The position numbers and the translations under genes were made by a program. A stretch of 56,049 nt of DNA from Verrucomicrobiales bacterium (lineage in GTDB: Bacteria; Verrucomicrobiota; Verrucomicrobiia; Limisphaerales; SXTU01), in NCBI GenBank assembly GCA_005791875.1, contig SXTU01000280.1:1-56049 (forward strand). Direction: 5' to 3'. Below, piece by piece: positions 54,068 through 56,049 of the stretch (the stretch's first letter is position 1; every line of letters starts with the position of its first letter). The notes under the pieces are model-generated. The model was not told the DNA's origin. It saw nothing but the letters and a program-made list of their open reading frames with translations, and ran no database searches.

Positions 54068-56049
54068 CTACTTGGCGGTCAGGCGGCGGGTGATGTATTC
54101 GCGGACGAGGGAGATCTTTGACTTGGCGAGGAGGAGCGCGCCTTGGGCGGGATTGGCGGCGACGATGGGTTCGGTGGCATACCAATACATCAGCGGGAGG
54201 TTGTGGTCGGTGGCGTCCTCAGCGTGGGCGAGGAGGCTCTCCACGATGGGCAGGCGCTCGGCCACGGTCAGGCGCTGGCAGGCGCTGGCGAGGTAGAGGC
54301 GCACAAGCGGGGAGGGGTCGTCCTTTGCGAGGCGGGTGAAGGTGCTCAAGTCGCCGCCTTCAAGCTTTCTTTCTTCAGCGAGAAGTTGCACAGCCCAAGC
54401 GCGGATGTGCTCGTCCGAATCGGAGAGCCAATTGACGTAATGCTCATGTCCGAGCGTGCGAGTGACATGAGCGGTCCAAAGAGCGCGAAGCCGAGTTGAG
54501 GAATTAACCTGCTTGTCCTGCGGCAGCGGCTGGTAGTTGGGCTTCGCGGGCCAGGATTTCATGCTGATGTAGTCATTCAGCAGGGTTGCATTTTCACCGG
54601 AAAGGCCGAGGCCACCAGAGGCGGTTCGCTCCTGAAGAATTCGACTGGCGTGCCGCGCGAGCCAATTGTTCTTGCTGAGAAGGCGCTGGATTAGCTCGGA
54701 GTCTTTCAGCTTCGCCAAATCCACCTGCGTTCCCTTCTTGTCGCCGTAGCTGATTTTGTAAATCCGCCCGTTGCTCCGGTCGTGGGCCGCCGCGTTGCCG
54801 GTGTGGCACTGCTGCTTGTCATACCAGTCGATGATGAAGACGTTGCCATCCTGGTCGTAGCGTTGGTCGAGCGTCTGGCTCCAGCGGTCGTTGAAGTTCA
54901 GGAAATCCGGCGCGTGCTTGCCCACGTAGCCGCTGCCTTTGCGCTCGGGCACATCCACGTTCAGGCGCTGGCCGTGGATATTCCCCATGAAGAGCTTGCC
55001 GTGATATTCCTTGGGCCAGCTCCCGCCGAGATAGCACATGAGGCCCGCGTGCGCATGGCCGCCGCCGGCCGTGTCGGAACGCGCGTTGCCGCCGTGCGGG
55101 GTCGCGCCGAGATAGTGGCGGTGGTCGGCGATGGTCTTGAGGTCGTCGTAGATGAACGGATTGATGGGCTGCTTGCCGGGCTTGGCGAAGTCCTGTTTGA
55201 AGTAATCCGGCGCGACGCGCTTCGCCTCCTCGATGCTCGGTGCGTAATGCTGGCCGCCCTGCCGCTGGTAGCGCCCGCCCTGAATCATGTGGAAGAGGTG
55301 CGGGATGACGCAGGCCTCGATGAAGAGCTGCCCGTGCTCGTTGAAGTCCAGCCCCCACGGATTGCTTGTCCCCTCGGCGAAGACCTCGAAGCGTTTCTTC
55401 ACCGGCTGGTAGCGCCAGACGCCGGCGTTGATGAACTGCCGCTCCGTGTCCGGCGCGCCAGCGACCTTTACGTGCGAATGCGTGAAGACGCCGTGGCAGC
55501 CGTAGAGCCAGCCGTCCGGCCCCCAGCGGAAAGTGTTCAGCATCTCGTGCGTGTCCTGCCACGCGAAGCCTTCGAGTAACTTCACCGGCTCACCGGCGGG
55601 CTGCGGCCCTTTGTCCGTCTCTTTCACCGGTATGTGCAGCAGCCACGGCGCAGCACCGACGAACACGCCACCGAAGCCATACTCGATAGCGCTGGCGAGG
55701 TTGAGCTTCTCCATGAAGACGGTGCGCTTGTCGAACTTGTGGTCCCCGTCGGTGTCCTCGAAGACGAGGATGCGGTCCGTGCCCTGGCCCTCGGGCGCGC
55801 GCTGCGGGTAGGTATAATTCTCGATGACCCAGAGCCGTCCGCGGTCATCAATGCAGAAGGCGATGGGCTGCTTCACGTCCGGCTCAGCGGCGAAGACGTG
55901 CAGCTTAAAACCCGGCGGGAGCGTCGCGGCCTTCACCACTTCAGCAGCGGTGAGGCCGGCGAACTTCACGTCGTCGGTCGGAAGCGGGCTGGCCTTCGGC
56001 GCACCCTTCGCAGCGGCCACGGCGGCGAAGGCGGGCTTGTCCTTGTAGA
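54068..56049 (-). CDS. PVC-type dehydrogenase-like protein, 5' end beyond the window
   Basis: The frame is open to the right edge (YKDKPAFAAVAAAKG precedes the GTG used by the track), so the true start lies outside. A beta-propeller of the membrane-bound PVC dehydrogenase family begins LPPGFKLHVFAAEPDVKQPIAFCIDDRGRLWVIENYTYP. It shows FEDTDGDHKFDKR, FRWGPDGWLYGCHGVF, the GTSNPWGLDFNEHGQLF blade and NGRIYKISYG. The last ~180 residues are HEAT-like (LSDSDEHIRAWAVQLLAEE ...). No CxxCH heme motif follows, unlike longer members that end in a cytochrome c domain. It is probably periplasmic and oxidises a sugar or alcohol; the substrate is unknown. Confidence 0.87.
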   Translation of the reverse strand, partial: YKDKPAFAAVAAAKGAPKASPLPTDDVKFAGLTAAEVVKAATLPPGFKLHVFAAEPDVKQPIAFCIDDRGRLWVIENYTYPQRAPEGQGTDRILVFEDTDGDHKFDKRTVFMEKLNLASAIEYGFGGVFVGAAPWLLHIPVKETDKGPQPAGEPVKLLEGFAWQDTHEMLNTFRWGPDGWLYGCHGVFTHSHVKVAGAPDTERQFINAGVWRYQPVKKRFEVFAEGTSNPWGLDFNEHGQLFIEACVIPHLFHMIQGGRYQRQGGQHYAPSIEEAKRVAPDYFKQDFAKPGKQPINPFIYDDLKTIADHRHYLGATPHGGNARSDTAGGGHAHAGLMCYLGGSWPKEYHGKLFMGNIHGQRLNVDVPERKGSGYVGKHAPDFLNFNDRWSQTLDQRYDQDGNVFIIDWYDKQQCHTGNAAAHDRSNGRIYKISYGDKKGTQVDLAKLKDSELIQRLLSKNNWLARHASRILQERTASGGLGLSGENATLLNDYISMKSWPAKPNYQPLPQDKQVNSSTRLRALWTAHVTRTLGHEHYVNWLSDSDEHIRAWAVQLLAEERKLEGGDLSTFTRLAKDDPSPLVRLYLASACQRLTVAERLPIVESLLAHAEDATDHNLPLMYWYATEPIVAANPAQGALLLAKSKISLVREYITRRLTAK

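Overview
The window looks like a GC-rich chromosomal segment from a Verrucomicrobiota bacterium, probably of the Pedosphaera/Limisphaera type and possibly a metagenome-assembled contig. The evidence is the gene repertoire: planctomycete-type cytochrome/DUF1549/DUF1553 proteins (PSD1 type) next to DUF1501 proteins, a PVC-type dehydrogenase, PA14 and ThuA secreted proteins, many Tat or Sec leader peptides, and frequent GTG starts with 4-base stop/start overlaps. The lineage is inferred from content, not from a marker tree. The first ~128 bases are AT-rich and unlike the rest. They meet a truncated MoxR ATPase abruptly, which suggests a chimeric contig end.

Layout. 131-9100: MoxR fragment, Gfo/Idh/MocA oxidoreductase, large secreted PSD1 protein, TlpA-like thioredoxin protein, UvrD/PcrA-type helicase. 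9235-14246: HD-domain protein, Tat-exported amidohydrolase, small secreted protein with its own terminator, and an ECF sigma / anti-sigma / Gly-rich secreted protein operon. 14350-18636: PA14 protein, frameshifted endonuclease/exonuclease/phosphatase gene, thiE, murA. 18733-24841: rsmE, TPR membrane protein, lipoprotein plus alkaline phosphatase, and a tRNA-modification pair (Dus and an MnmC-type methyltransferase). 24842-25692: no confident gene. 25693-32633: sugar-phosphate isomerase-like protein, receiver-adenylate cyclase, ThuA protein, a solo histidine-kinase-like DHp helix pair, a YkgJ cysteine-cluster protein, and a second ECF sigma cluster with Spy/CpxP-like proteins. 32809-39760: a compact type IV pilus / type II secretion-like set (ATPase, PilMN/GspL-like, PilO/GspM-like, secretin) followed by a receiver protein with a CxxC tail. 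39782-44210: O-antigen-ligase-like protein, flavin reductase, and purE and purK with a toxin-antitoxin pair inserted between them. 44329-56049: DUF1501, DUF4380-like protein, a collapsed PSD1/DUF1501 remnant, and an intact PSD1-small-small-DUF1501 operon, then a PVC-type dehydrogenase running off the right edge.

The most striking signal is a dense layer of short hairpin-forming repeats of several families. Some are inverted arrays of tandem 6- or 7-base units. Others are REPIN-like pairs of small palindromes, and one ~175 bp element occurs twice. Most sit between genes, often between convergent genes, and two of them supply the stop codon of a neighbouring gene. Several lie inside reading frames without breaking them: the PSD1 protein, the UvrD-like helicase, the MnmC-type methyltransferase, probably the Dus N-terminus, and a small operon gene whose C-terminus is a 159 bp nested palindrome. 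This resembles Rickettsia palindromic elements and cyanobacterial heptamer STRRs in behaviour, but the sequences differ. It is my main candidate for an under-described system.
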